A model generated the notes under the pieces. That model was not told where the DNA came from. It ran no database searches and was given only the letters and a program-made list of their open reading frames with translations. 51,426 bases of DNA, taken from positions 1 through 51,426 of the forward strand of contig JAILES010000060.1 in assembly GCA_024687205.1 (NCBI GenBank), in the 5' to 3' direction. Shown here in pieces: positions 17,671 through 25,552 of this stretch (position 1 is its first letter; each line of letters begins with the position of its first letter). The stretch comes from Lachnospiraceae bacterium. GTDB taxonomy: Bacteria > Bacillota > Clostridia > Lachnospirales > Lachnospiraceae. The translations under genes were made by a program, and so were the position numbers.

Positions 17671-17769
17671 CATGAGCACAGCCCTCCGGGAGGATGCGCA
17701 CTCGCGCGAGAGGAAGATGTTGCTGAAGCAACCGCGCTCGGCGCGGGGGTTCCGCAAGCGGAACCCTTA
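17671..17769 (+). terminator. GC-rich hairpin cluster ending in a probable terminator
   Basis: The gap after the membrane protein is much richer in G+C than its surroundings and holds several hairpins. These include CCTCC-GGGAGG at about 17683-17694, GTTGC-TGAA-GCAAC at about 17719-17732, and GGGTTCCGC (17747-17755)/GCGGAACCC (17758-17766) followed by TTATAT. The last could end the operon, though its T-run is weak. The composition suggests an inserted repeat element. Confidence 0.5.
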
Positions 17770-17782
17770 TATAAAAATCTGC

Positions 17783-17811
17783 TTGACAAATAGTTAGCGG
17801 AAGCTTACTAT
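17783..17811 (+). promoter_or_regulatory. promoter with GTTAGC-type operator between -35 and -10
   Basis: TTGACA at 17783-17788, 17 bases, TACTAT at 17806-17811. The operator GTTAGC-GGAA-GCTTAC (17793-17808, one mismatch in the right arm) fills the spacer, the same geometry as at 12623. Confidence 0.75.
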
Positions 17812-17814
17812 ATA

Positions 17815-17838
17815 AAAAGTGAGACACGTCTCACTTTT
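17815..17838 (+). promoter_or_regulatory. candidate TetR operator downstream of the -10
   Basis: A 24-bp palindrome with perfect 11-base arms, AAAAGTGAGAC and GTCTCACTTTT, around a 2-base centre lies at the expected start point. It occurs only here in the window. The operon encodes its own TetR (18845), so autoregulation is the simplest reading. Confidence 0.7.
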
Positions 17839-17903
17839 GAGAAAGGTGGTTAGCATGGGTTTCACGCAGCGAATGTAAAACAGAGATCGGGAGAGTATGT
17901 ATT

Positions 17904-18842
17904 ATGGATATTATGAAACCAATTGCTGTTATCGGAACAAATGCCTGGGGCGGCAAATTATACGGAAAAGCCATAAGAGGAAATTATGTTGAAGATGATG
18001 TTATTATGGACGCTATGCGCACAGCAAAAGAGTGTGATATGGCGATCTATGACCTTGCCAGGGATTATGGTCTTGGAAAAGCGCAGAAGATGATTGGTAA
18101 TTTCGGCACGCAGGACATAATCATTTCCGCAAAATACACACCATTTACGCATTATAAAAAAGGTTGTGTCAGAAAATCACTTATGAAAGATCTTTCTGAT
18201 TTTAAAAGAGATTATGTGGATATATATTGGTTACACCTTCCCACAGATATAAGGGAGCATCTTGAAGAGATCATCGAGCTATATAATGAAGGTAAGATAA
18301 AACATATCGGGATATCAAATTTTACGCTGGAGGAGTGTAAACTGTCAAAATCCATACTGGATGCGCATCATATCCCTCTGTATGGAGTGCAGAATCATTA
18401 CAGCATAATATGCAGAGAATGGGAAAAAAACGGACTTCTTGACTGGTGTAAGGAAAATAACATTCTCTTTTGGGGATGGGCTGTGCTTGAAGAAGGACTG
18501 TTAGTTGATCCTCGTGTAAAAAAAAGATCGCCTATGAAGTTTACCTTTAACGGGAAAGTGCGTAAACTTGCGCCTGTTTATAAGGTAATGATAAAGGTTG
18601 CTGATCGCCATGGAATAAAGGTACCGCAGGTTGCCATGGCGTTTTGTGCGTCCAAGGGAGTAATACCGATGTGCGGATGCAGAAAGCCTGAACAGGTCAA
18701 AGATCTGGCGGATGCAGCGTCTATAAGGCTTACAATGGGGGAAATCAGAAAATTGGAAGAGTCTGCTGATAGGGCGAATGTCAGCATCATGGGAGCAGAT
18801 CTGTTCAGACCCTTCGTGTTAAAAGAAAAAAGAAAGGGTTAA
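17904..18842 (+). CDS. aldo/keto reductase
   Basis: 312 residues, a soluble TIM-barrel NADPH-dependent oxidoreductase. The catalytic tetrad is visible: Asp and Tyr in I-Y-D-L-A-R-D-Y-G, Lys in I-I-S-A-K-Y, and His in D-I-Y-W-L-H-L-P. The C-terminal cofactor region reads M-C-G-C-R-K-P-E-Q-V. GGGAGAG lies 7 bases before the ATG. It leads the operon with tetR and two ATC-hydrolase-family genes. It likely reduces a carbonyl compound, possibly the inducer, but the substrate is unknown. Confidence 0.88.
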   Translation: MDIMKPIAVIGTNAWGGKLYGKAIRGNYVEDDVIMDAMRTAKECDMAIYDLARDYGLGKAQKMIGNFGTQDIIISAKYTPFTHYKKGCVRKSLMKDLSDFKRDYVDIYWLHLPTDIREHLEEIIELYNEGKIKHIGISNFTLEECKLSKSILDAHHIPLYGVQNHYSIICREWEKNGLLDWCKENNILFWGWAVLEEGLLVDPRVKKRSPMKFTFNGKVRKLAPVYKVMIKVADRHGIKVPQVAMAFCASKGVIPMCGCRKPEQVKDLADAASIRLTMGEIRKLEESADRANVSIMGADLFRPFVLKEKRKG

Positions 18843-18844
18843 AA

Positions 18845-19450
18845 ATGGAAATAACACAAAGGATCACAGAGAAAGAGATCGTGCAGGAACGGGCGCTGAA
18901 GACCAGAGAGAAGATACTGCTGGCGGCAATGGAACTGTACACAGAGAAGGGATACCATAAGACAACGGTGGATGAGATTGCCAAAAGGGCAGGAGCATCC
19001 ACCGGGATTGCCTATCGTTACTTTAAAAATAAAAAGGAACTCTTGCTGGCAGCGTTATCATTTGCATTTGACCATCTCAAAGAACTGGTTGGGATATCGG
19101 AAGTAGATTTATATAACGGCGGAATCGAAGAAGTACTTATATTTTTTGAAAAGATGCACATAGAATACCGGGCATTTCACGAGGAGCTTGAAGGGCTGCG
19201 CCACTGCGATGCGGACGTAAGGGAATTGTATCTCGGCGTGTTGGAGAATGCTTTAACGCGCCTGCAGGCAGCGCTTCCGAAGGAAATCAGAAAAAAGCCG
19301 CATTCCCTGGAGAAACTTCACATAATGATCGGGCTGATGGAAAACTACTGTCACACCTATATGGAAGAATTGCTCACGAAAAAGGAACTGAAATATATGC
19401 GTGGGGAAGTGATACGGATCATACAAAAAGAATTGTGGGAGGAGGTGTGA
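18845..19450 (+). CDS. TetR/AcrR family transcriptional regulator
   Basis: 201 residues. The helix-turn-helix is T-T-V-D-E-I-A-K-R-A-G-A-S-T-G-I-A-Y-R-Y-F (about residues 39-59), followed by a helical ligand domain. It starts 2 bases after the reductase stop, with AAAGGG upstream. The 24-bp palindrome at 17815 in front of the operon is its probable site. Confidence 0.9.
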   Translation: MEITQRITEKEIVQERALKTREKILLAAMELYTEKGYHKTTVDEIAKRAGASTGIAYRYFKNKKELLLAALSFAFDHLKELVGISEVDLYNGGIEEVLIFFEKMHIEYRAFHEELEGLRHCDADVRELYLGVLENALTRLQAALPKEIRKKPHSLEKLHIMIGLMENYCHTYMEELLTKKELKYMRGEVIRIIQKELWEEV

Positions 19451-19457
19451 TTACGTT

Positions 19458-20168
19458 ATGGTAGAGAATCATATTCCGATCGAAGAATTATCATACTGCG
19501 AGCCGGTAAAGGAATGGCTTGAGCAACGATATGGAGCGAAAGAGGCAGAGGCTATATGGAATAAGGTGGTTGAAAACTACAATTCTTATCTGGCGGAGAT
19601 GGAGGATGTGGGCGGAAAAAAGAATAATCATGCAATGGCTATTTACGGTGGACTGCTGGTATTTGCATTATATCCGGCACTTCCGGACCAACCGCCGATC
19701 TCAGAATTGTCGGATTTTATAAATCATATGTTTTTCGGACCGTTTGTGAAAATGGGAAAAGTCTTCGATCTGAACCGTTCTTTGGATATGGCACTGATCA
19801 ATAAGGTGTTTGAGCATTCGGGAAACAAGGATCGTAAAAATATCCGGAAATACCCAACGGGATTTGTAAATGTCGGTAAGCCATATGATAAAGAGAATAA
19901 AGTGGCTTCCTATAACTTTACGCAGTGTCCGAATGCGGAATTTGCAAAGAAGCATAACCTTCTGCATGTATTACCGCTTTTATGTAACAGCGATTTCTTT
20001 GCGATGGAGCAGGTGCATGGCAGATTGATCCGTTGCGGTACCTGCGGGAACAGCGATAAATGTGATTACCGGGTGGTCGGGAACAAAAATCCGTTAGCGC
20101 AAAAATATGAAATTGAAACAGATGATGGGGGATTTCTGGTAAGCAGAGAAAAGGGAGATGTGAAATGA
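19458..20168 (+). CDS. L-2-amino-thiazoline-4-carboxylic acid hydrolase-family protein
   Basis: 236 residues, soluble. Family hallmarks: N-F-T-Q-C-P-N-A-E-F-A (about 157), L-L-C-N-S-D-F-F-A-M-E (about 178-188) and C-G-T-C-G-N-S-D-K-C-D-Y-R-V (about 199-212). The Cys/Asp pattern is the same as in the protein at 161. Co-transcription with an aldo/keto reductase and TetR suggests conversion of a small molecule sensed by the TetR. The substrate is not known; hydrolysis of ATC itself cannot be assumed. Confidence 0.75.
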   Translation: MVENHIPIEELSYCEPVKEWLEQRYGAKEAEAIWNKVVENYNSYLAEMEDVGGKKNNHAMAIYGGLLVFALYPALPDQPPISELSDFINHMFFGPFVKMGKVFDLNRSLDMALINKVFEHSGNKDRKNIRKYPTGFVNVGKPYDKENKVASYNFTQCPNAEFAKKHNLLHVLPLLCNSDFFAMEQVHGRLIRCGTCGNSDKCDYRVVGNKNPLAQKYEIETDDGGFLVSREKGDVK

Positions 20169-20187
20169 AGTTTGTAGAGGTATCAGC

Positions 20188-20844
20188 ATGGAAAAGATGG
20201 TAAGGAAGGCAATCATCCGTTATCTGAAAAAACATTTTCCGGGAAAGGAAAAGAAGATCATAAGGAAAGCGGATGCAATACTGCCGAAACTGAAGGCAAA
20301 AGCGCCGGATATGGGCGGAAAAGATAATCCACTTGCCGGTAATCTGGATATGTTTCTGTTATTTCTGTCATTTTATGAGGCAGCAGGGCATCGTATGTCC
20401 GGAGAAGCAATAGATGAGATCATAGAAGATCTGTACCGGCAGATGAAATGGATGGGAAGCCTGCTGAATATAAACAGAAAGCCTGTAGTGTCTGTTTTGC
20501 GAAGCTATCTGTATAAAAGCTACACAAAGTATTCCGATCAGGTTAAGGAAAAACAAGCCAAAGGGGAATGGATGGATACGTGGGGGATGCTGGTAAATCC
20601 CGATAAAAAGACGGAGGGTTATGCGTTTACACTGGTGGGATGTCCGCTGGTAGAATATGCGAAAAAGTATGGGTATATGGAGCTGATGCCACATATGTGC
20701 GCGCTGGATCACACGTATGCAAAGCTGATGCATGCAAAACTGATACGTACACATACTGTTGCCACAGGGGCTGATTCCTGTGACTACTGGTATGTTCCGG
20801 ATCAGAGCAGGATTGTAAGAAATTATAAAGGGAAAATTGTTTAA
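20188..20844 (+). CDS. L-2-amino-thiazoline-4-carboxylic acid hydrolase-family protein
   Basis: 218 residues. It carries F-T-L-V-G-C-P-L-V-E-Y-A (about 151), H-M-C-A-L-D-H-T-Y-A (about 171-180) and a final A-D-S-C-D-Y-W-Y. The C-terminal half parallels the gene just upstream, so the two are probably a diverged tandem pair that may form a heteromer. AGAGGT lies 9 bases before the ATG. It is followed by the remains of a membrane protein gene. Confidence 0.75.
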   Translation: MEKMVRKAIIRYLKKHFPGKEKKIIRKADAILPKLKAKAPDMGGKDNPLAGNLDMFLLFLSFYEAAGHRMSGEAIDEIIEDLYRQMKWMGSLLNINRKPVVSVLRSYLYKSYTKYSDQVKEKQAKGEWMDTWGMLVNPDKKTEGYAFTLVGCPLVEYAKKYGYMELMPHMCALDHTYAKLMHAKLIRTHTVATGADSCDYWYVPDQSRIVRNYKGKIV

Positions 20845-20853
20845 GATGCAGGA

Positions 20854-21096
20854 GTGGCTTCAGGTATTAATCTATGGCAGCTGAGTCTTCGCTTTGCAAT
20901 CATGTTCTGGATGACTTCAATCTTTGATGCCATAGTTCTTGACTGGTGGATGTTTACAAAGACTGACATATTTGGGATTCTGATCCTGAAAAAGACAGGG
21001 ATAAAACCGGATATAATGCGGGTAGATGCCAGGATATGATCTCCTTTACCAAAGCACACCATTCATCCGGGTGGACTCCTAAGAATTCTTCATGAC
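20854..21096 (+). pseudogene. remnant of a small membrane protein of the 11125/17182 type
   Basis: From the GTG at 20854 the frame reads W-Q-L-S-L-R-F-A-I-M-F-W-M-T-S-I-F-D-A-I-V-L-D-W-W, clearly like Y-W-S-L-T-L-R-F...F-D-I-V-V-Q-D-Q-W in the protein at 11125. The first half of the family is absent. The frame stops at 21039, and a neighbouring frame continues with D-M-I-S-F-T-K-A-H-H-S-S-G-W, which would fit after a frameshift. Apart from this remnant and the csoR promoter, I see nothing in the 350 bases between 20844 and 21194. Confidence 0.6.
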
Positions 21097-21109
21097 GCAT
21101 GAAATAAAG

Positions 21110-21170
21110 TTGACAAATACCCCCATAGGGTATATATTGATCAAAAGATCAATATACCCAGTGGGGGTAT
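21110..21170 (+). promoter_or_regulatory. csoR promoter with two CsoR-type operators
   Basis: TTGACA (21110-21115), 17 bases, TATATT (21133-21138). TACCCCCATAGGGTA (21118-21132) lies in the spacer and a second copy in the opposite orientation, ATACCCAGTGGGGGTAT (21154-21170), lies downstream of the start point. TACCC...GGGTA sites are the known CsoR recognition pattern. The two copies, with the ATTGATC/GATCAAT between them, form one large imperfect inverted repeat. Confidence 0.85.
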
Positions 21171-21193
21171 TAATGTGAATGAGAGGTAATACT

Positions 21194-21520
21194 ATGGCAG
21201 GAAAAAAAGAAGAAAAAAAGGCTGCTTGTCCGCATTGTTCCGGGAAACATAAGAGCAGGGACGAGAAAGAGATTAAAGATCTCATGAACCGTCTGAAAAG
21301 AATTGAAGGACAGGTGCGCGGAGTGGAAGGAATGGTCGAAAACGGAGTGTATTGTACGGATATATTGATACAAGTGTCGGCAATTACTTCAGCGCTGAAC
21401 AGTTTTAATAAGGTGCTGCTGGCAAATCATATGAAGACCTGTGTTGCGGATAATATCCGTAAGGGAAATGATGAGGTTATCGATGAGCTGGTGGTCACGC
21501 TGCAGAAGTTGATGAAGTGA
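21194..21520 (+). CDS. csoR: copper-sensing repressor CsoR
   Basis: 108 residues from the ATG at 21194 (AGAGGT 6-8 bases before; an ATG at 21179 lacks a site). It is all-helical CsoR/RcnR family with R-L-K-R-I-E-G-Q-V-R-G. The Cu(I) ligands fit the C-H-C pattern: Cys 54 (V-Y-C-T-D), His 79 and Cys 83 (H-M-K-T-C). Cu(I) binding releases the tetramer from DNA. It controls itself and the copper ATPase 80 bases downstream. The N-terminus adds a C-P-H-C plus His tail, common in Firmicute members. Confidence 0.92.
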   Translation: MAGKKEEKKAACPHCSGKHKSRDEKEIKDLMNRLKRIEGQVRGVEGMVENGVYCTDILIQVSAITSALNSFNKVLLANHMKTCVADNIRKGNDEVIDELVVTLQKLMK

Positions 21521-21530
21521 CAGATATATA

Positions 21531-21583
21531 GCCCCTCATCAGTCAGCTTCGCTGACAGCTTCTCCCCGATGGGGAGAAGACTG
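21531..21583 (+). repeat. dispersed intergenic palindromic repeat
   Basis: CCCCTCATCAGTCAGC, then a TTCG-looped hairpin GTCAGC/GCTGAC (21541-21556), then CTTCTCCCC/GGGGAGAAG. I recall this block as a common intergenic repeat in gut Clostridia genomes; that is memory, not a search. It lies between csoR and copA and would be transcribed as two stacked hairpins. Confidence 0.6.
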
Positions 21584-21600
21584 GGGTGTGTAGGAGAGAT

Positions 21601-24195
21601 ATGGAACGATATAACGTAACAGGAATGAGTTGTGCGGCCTGTCAGGCAAGAGTGGAAAAGGCGGTCAGTGCAGTGGAAGGTGTAGAAAGCTGTGCTGTAA
21701 GTCTGCTTACTAACTCTATGGGAGTGGAGGGCAGTGCTTCTGCTGAAAAGATCATCAAGGCTGTAGAAGATGCAGGATACGGTGCAAGCCTGCAAACGGC
21801 AAAGGATCATGAAACAAACGCAACTACATATGAAGATACGCTGAAGGATACCGAAACGCCCAGACTAAAAAAACGCCTGATCGCATCGGTGATCCTGCTG
21901 ATCCCTTTGATGTATGTATCTATGGGACATATGCTGTGGGACTGGCCGCTGCCGGGATTTCTTGACGGCAATCATGCGGCAATGGGAATTTATGAAATGC
22001 TCATCGCCGGTTTTATCATGGTTATAAACCAAAAATTCTTTGTAAGTGGTTTTAAAGGATTGCTTCACAGGGCTCCGAATATGGATACTCTGGTAGCTCT
22101 GGGAGCAACAGCATCTTTTGGATACAGTGTATTTGCACTTTTTGCAATGACCGGAGCAGTGATAAGCAATGATGCGGATCTGGTCATGTACTATATGGAT
22201 CAGTTTTATTTTGAATCTGCAGCGACGATACTTACACTGATTACAGTAGGCAAGACGCTGGAGGCAAAATCAAAAGGAAAGACCACCGATGCACTGAAGT
22301 CTCTTATGAAGATGGCTCCTAAGACAGCTGTACTCCTGAAAGACGGAAAGGAAGAAACGGTATCCATCGAAGAAGTGAGAGTAGGAGATCGTTTTGTGGT
22401 ACGGCCGGGAGACAGTATACCGGTGGATGGCACTGTGGTGGATGGTGAAAGCGCTGTAAATGAGTCGGCGCTGACAGGAGAAAGTATACCGGTAGAAAAG
22501 CAGGCAGGAGATAAAGTGTCTGCGGCAACTATCAATACCTCAGGCTACATGGTCTGCGAAGCAGCAAGAGTAGGTGAAGATACCACATTGGCCGGGATCA
22601 TCCGGATGGTAAGTGATGCAGCGGCAACCAAGGCACCCATCGCAAAGATCGCAGACAAAGTATCAGGCGTGTTTGTACCTGTGGTGATAGGAATAGCTGT
22701 TATCACATTTGTAGTGTGGCTTCTGACAGGTCAGACTGTTGGTTATGCCATGGCCAGAGCGGTGTCGGTACTCGTAATCAGCTGTCCCTGTGCACTTGGC
22801 CTGGCTACGCCGGTTGCTATCATGGTGGGAAACGGCATGGGCGCAAAATCGGGGATACTGTACAAAACTGCGGCAGTACAGGAACTTGCGGGGCATATAC
22901 AGATTGTAGCTTTGGATAAGACAGGGACAATAACAAGCGGGAATATGTCAGTGACGGATGTACTACCGTTGGAAGGGACCGGCGAGGAAGAACTGATCAA
23001 TATTGCATATGCACTGGAAAGCAAGAGTGAACATCCTATTGCGAAAGCCATCATAGCGTATGCGGAAGAAAAAGGAAGCACATTGCTGGAGACAACGGAT
23101 TTTGCGGCAGTATCAGGAAACGGATTGAGAGCAAAGATTGACGAAATAATATATTTCGCTGGGAGCACAAAATATATAGTTCAAGCAGCAGGTGCATTAT
23201 CTTCCGGACAGAAGGATACGCTGGAGCGCCTGGCAAAGCAGGGAAAAACTCCGATCTTGTTTGTAAAAGAGAAAGAACTGATCGGCATGATCGCCGTAGC
23301 GGATACCATAAAAGAGGATTCCGCACAGGCTGTTTCAGAACTGAAGAATATGGGCATACATGTGGTGATGCTGACCGGCGACAATGCGATCACGGCGCAG
23401 GCTATTGCTGAGCAGGCCGGTGTGGATGAAGTGGTGGCAGGAGTATTACCTGACGGTAAGGAAGCAGTAGTACAGGAGCTGATGAAACATGGGAAGGTGG
23501 CGATGGTAGGAGACGGCATCAATGATGCTCCGACGCTGACCAGGGCAGATGTAGGGATTGCCATTGGCGCAGGAACGGATATCGCCATCGATGCAGCGGA
23601 TATAGTGTTGATGAAGGGAAGTATCAGGGATGTGGCGGCTGCGATACGGATTTCCAGGGCAACGATACGGAACATTCATGAGAATCTGTTTTGGGCCTTC
23701 TTCTACAATGTTATAGGGATACCGCTGGCAGCAGGATGTTATGTGGCAACCTTTGGCTGGACATTAAATCCGATGTTTGGTGCGGCGGCAATGGGCCTGT
23801 CCAGTTTCTGTGTGGTATCAAATGCACTGCGGCTTAATCTGATCAAGGTGTATGACGGAAGCAGAGATAAAAAAATCAAACATGCCGTAACAGGAAGTAT
23901 TGTCAGCAAAAACGAGAAGGTTGAATATGTAACACAGGAAAAAGGTAAGAAAGAAAGTATTAATATATCAAAAAAGGAGGACAACAAAATGCAGATCAAA
24001 GTAAACGGAATGATGTGTGCACACTGTGAGGCTCACGTGAAGAAGGCGCTGGAGGCGATTGACGGTATTGAAAGCGCAGTGGCATCTCATGAGCAGAACA
24101 GTGTCACAATCTCTACAACGAAAGAGGTGGATGAAATTATCATCAAAAATGCAATCGTTGATGCAGGATATGAATATGATGGAATAGTGGCATAG
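21601..24195 (+). CDS. copA: copper-exporting P1B-type ATPase with N- and C-terminal metal-binding domains
   Basis: 864 residues from the ATG at 21601 (AGGAG 4-5 bases before; a GTG at 21586 is possible). An N-terminal HMA domain has M-S-C-A-A-C (Cys 11 and 14). Eight membrane helices carry S-C-P-C-A-L-G (about 394), T-G-E-S, D-K-T-G-T (about 439) and S-E-H-P-I-A, ending with G-D-G-I-N-D-A-P. After the last helices a linker of about 50 residues leads to a second HMA domain, M-M-C-A-H-C (Cys 806 and 809). It exports Cu(I) from the cytosol. The C-terminal HMA is unusual and coincides with a possible internal start (23989). Confidence 0.92.
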   Translation: MERYNVTGMSCAACQARVEKAVSAVEGVESCAVSLLTNSMGVEGSASAEKIIKAVEDAGYGASLQTAKDHETNATTYEDTLKDTETPRLKKRLIASVILLIPLMYVSMGHMLWDWPLPGFLDGNHAAMGIYEMLIAGFIMVINQKFFVSGFKGLLHRAPNMDTLVALGATASFGYSVFALFAMTGAVISNDADLVMYYMDQFYFESAATILTLITVGKTLEAKSKGKTTDALKSLMKMAPKTAVLLKDGKEETVSIEEVRVGDRFVVRPGDSIPVDGTVVDGESAVNESALTGESIPVEKQAGDKVSAATINTSGYMVCEAARVGEDTTLAGIIRMVSDAAATKAPIAKIADKVSGVFVPVVIGIAVITFVVWLLTGQTVGYAMARAVSVLVISCPCALGLATPVAIMVGNGMGAKSGILYKTAAVQELAGHIQIVALDKTGTITSGNMSVTDVLPLEGTGEEELINIAYALESKSEHPIAKAIIAYAEEKGSTLLETTDFAAVSGNGLRAKIDEIIYFAGSTKYIVQAAGALSSGQKDTLERLAKQGKTPILFVKEKELIGMIAVADTIKEDSAQAVSELKNMGIHVVMLTGDNAITAQAIAEQAGVDEVVAGVLPDGKEAVVQELMKHGKVAMVGDGINDAPTLTRADVGIAIGAGTDIAIDAADIVLMKGSIRDVAAAIRISRATIRNIHENLFWAFFYNVIGIPLAAGCYVATFGWTLNPMFGAAAMGLSSFCVVSNALRLNLIKVYDGSRDKKIKHAVTGSIVSKNEKVEYVTQEKGKKESINISKKEDNKMQIKVNGMMCAHCEAHVKKALEAIDGIESAVASHEQNSVTISTTKEVDEIIIKNAIVDAGYEYDGIVA
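23989..24195 (+). CDS. possible separately translated CopZ-like copper chaperone inside the copA frame
   Basis: AAGGAGG (23974-23980) stands 8 bases before an ATG in the copA frame. Translation from there gives 68 residues, [13 protein letters not shown], the length and fold of a stand-alone CopZ/HMA chaperone. The ribosome site is as good as any in the window, so free chaperone may be made in addition to the fusion. Alternatively copA and copZ fused by loss of a stop and the old ribosome site remains. Only the sequence signal is seen; internal initiation is inferred. Confidence 0.5.
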   Translation: MQIKVNGMMCAHCEAHVKKALEAIDGIESAVASHEQNSVTISTTKEVDEIIIKNAIVDAGYEYDGIVA

Positions 24196-24222
24196 TTATG
24201 AAGATAGTATAATAAAATAGTA

Positions 24223-24270
24223 TTGACATAATCGGCTTATGTGATATACTTTCGGTTAGACAATGCTAAC
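24223..24270 (+). promoter_or_regulatory. promoter with first GTTAGC-type operator over the start point
   Basis: TTGACA (24223-24228), 16 bases, TATACT (24245-24250). GTTAGA-CAAT-GCTAAC (24255-24270, one mismatch) covers the start. It drives the DUF3793 and flavodoxin genes. Confidence 0.75.
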
Positions 24271-24325
24271 TGTAGCGCCGGGCTAGTGGCGCTACAATTT
24301 GAATATAAGGTTAGCAAAAGCTAAC
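24271..24325 (+). promoter_or_regulatory. leader hairpin followed by a second GTTAGC-type operator
   Basis: TGTAGCGCC (24271-24279)/GGCGCTACA (24288-24296) forms a nine-pair stem directly after operator 1; it is followed by ATTTG, so it is not a strong terminator. Operator 2, GTTAGC-AAAA-GCTAAC, lies at 24310-24325. Operator starts are 55 bases apart. The same operator-hairpin-operator order appears at 39844 and 47750. Confidence 0.65.
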
Positions 24326-24359
24326 TTAATATTTTGCTGACGGATCAGGAGGTTTTACA

Positions 24360-24929
24360 GTGTCCGAGGAACTTGTCATAGAACATTGTTCACCTACTCT
24401 TGCCGGTATTAAGACAGGCAACATGTTTACGGTAGGAATAGAAGACGGGACAGATATAAAATCAGAGATACGTGAACTTAATAACGTTCTCAGAAAAAGA
24501 GGTCTCAGGGTTATCCTGTTTAAAGAGACAAGTAAGTATGCACTTGTTTATATATACCGCCCTGATTATCTTAAAAAGGATCTGAGCGATCCTCATGCAT
24601 ATGTAATCCTTAAGAACAAAGGTTACGACTGCAGCTGTCCGGAATTCTGCATAGTGCAGCTGGTCAGACATCTTAAAGAAGATGATATTTTTCCTCATGA
24701 AATAGGCCTTTTTCTGGGCTATCCGCCATCGGATGTAGAGAAATTTATGAAGGATCCCTGTAAAGGAGTAAAGTGTTGCGGTTGTTGGAAAGTTTATTCG
24801 GAACCGGATAAGGCAAAGAGAATCTTTAACAGATTTAACAGATGTACCGAAGTATACAAAAAGATGAATAAAATGGGAAAATCCCTGGCACAACTGGCTG
24901 TGATCACAGACAAAAATGTGACCGGGTAA
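24360..24929 (+). CDS. DUF3793 family protein
   Basis: 189 residues with a GTG start and GGAGG 7 bases upstream. It is soluble and Cys-rich, with the family core C-S-P-T-L-A-G-I-K-T-G-N-M-F near the N-terminus, R-P-D-Y-L (about 67), D-C-S-C-P-E-F-C near 95, H-E-I-G-L-F-L-G-Y-P-P-S-D-V, and C-K-G-V-K-C-C-G-C-W-K-V-Y (about 134-146). The biochemical role is unknown. In Clostridia such genes are often found beside flavodoxin and iron-transport genes, and here it is directly followed by flavodoxin. Confidence 0.85.
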   Translation: MSEELVIEHCSPTLAGIKTGNMFTVGIEDGTDIKSEIRELNNVLRKRGLRVILFKETSKYALVYIYRPDYLKKDLSDPHAYVILKNKGYDCSCPEFCIVQLVRHLKEDDIFPHEIGLFLGYPPSDVEKFMKDPCKGVKCCGCWKVYSEPDKAKRIFNRFNRCTEVYKKMNKMGKSLAQLAVITDKNVTG

Positions 24930-24951
24930 AAATATAAGGAGGTAACTCAAA

Positions 24952-25374
24952 ATGAGTAAAGTAGCTATTGTATATTGGAGCGGGACAGGCAATACGGCAG
25001 CTATGGCTTCTGCAGTTGAAGCCGGCGCAAAAGCTAAGGGAGCAGAGGTAAGTATTTTCGGACCGGATGAATTTACATCTGATATGGTTACCGGATTTGA
25101 TGCGATAGCATTCGGATGTCCTGCCATGGGGGCAGAGGTGCTGGAAGAATCATCCTATGAGCCTATGTTTGCCGCTGTTGAAGGATCTCTTTCCGGAAAG
25201 AAGATCGCTCTTTTCGGATCCTATGGCTGGGGCGATGGTACGTGGATGAGAGAGTGGGAAGATCGTTGCAATGCAGCAGGTGCTAAGATCGCATATGATA
25301 GTGTAATGGCAAATAATGCTCCCGGTGAAGATGCATTGGCAGAATGTAAGAGCCTTGGCGCTGCGCTGGCATAA
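24952..25374 (+). CDS. flavodoxin (short chain)
   Basis: 140 residues. The FMN phosphate loop is W-S-G-T-G-N-T (residues 9-15), the first isoalloxazine loop G-C-P-A-M-G-A-E-V-L (about 55-64) and the second F-G-S-Y-G-W-G-D-G-T-W (about 88-98). These are typical of clostridial flavodoxins, low-potential electron carriers that replace ferredoxin when iron is scarce. AAGGAGG precedes the ATG, 22 bases after the DUF3793 gene. The shared double operator suggests derepression under one signal, plausibly iron limitation. Confidence 0.93.
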   Translation: MSKVAIVYWSGTGNTAAMASAVEAGAKAKGAEVSIFGPDEFTSDMVTGFDAIAFGCPAMGAEVLEESSYEPMFAAVEGSLSGKKIALFGSYGWGDGTWMREWEDRCNAAGAKIAYDSVMANNAPGEDALAECKSLGAALA

Positions 25375-25408
25375 TATCCTGACATGGGAAAAAAAGAGCA
25401 ATACACAA

Positions 25409-25442
25409 AGCGGCAGATCGTAAGGGACTGCCGCTGTTTTAT
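25409..25442 (+). terminator. intrinsic terminator
   Basis: AGCGGCAG (25409-25416)/CTGCCGCT (25428-25435) followed by GTTTTATT, after the flavodoxin gene. Confidence 0.8.
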
Positions 25443-25488
25443 TGAAAGAAGTACGCTGATAAAGTGATCTTAAAAATGTAAAATTGCC

Positions 25489-25529
25489 TTGACAATCAAA
25501 ATATTACAGTGTAATATTACAAAGTAATA
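25489..25529 (+). promoter_or_regulatory. tetR promoter with two overlapping operators
   Basis: TTGACA (25489-25494), 17 bases, TAATAT (25512-25517). ATATTAC-AGT-GTAATAT (25501-25517) and TATTAC-AAA-GTAATA (25515-25529) are two ATTAC-N3-GTAAT palindromes, overlapping by three bases and covering the -10 and start point. They fit autoregulation by the TetR encoded just downstream. Confidence 0.75.
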
Positions 25530-25552
25530 CATACGGTATCGGGAGATGGAAA

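Noticed and set aside
17855..17878. Seven-codon frame (M-G-F-T-Q-R-M) with GAAAGGTGG before it, ahead of the aldo/keto reductase
   Set aside because: It could be a leader peptide, but there is no run of a single amino acid and no paired terminator, so the support is too thin.
23970..23980. Slippery A-AAA-AAG in the copA frame suggesting programmed frameshifting
   Set aside because: A -1 shift here would stop after about 15-20 residues without a useful product, the A-rich run overlaps the ribosome site, and no downstream stimulatory structure was seen. Internal initiation explains the signal better.
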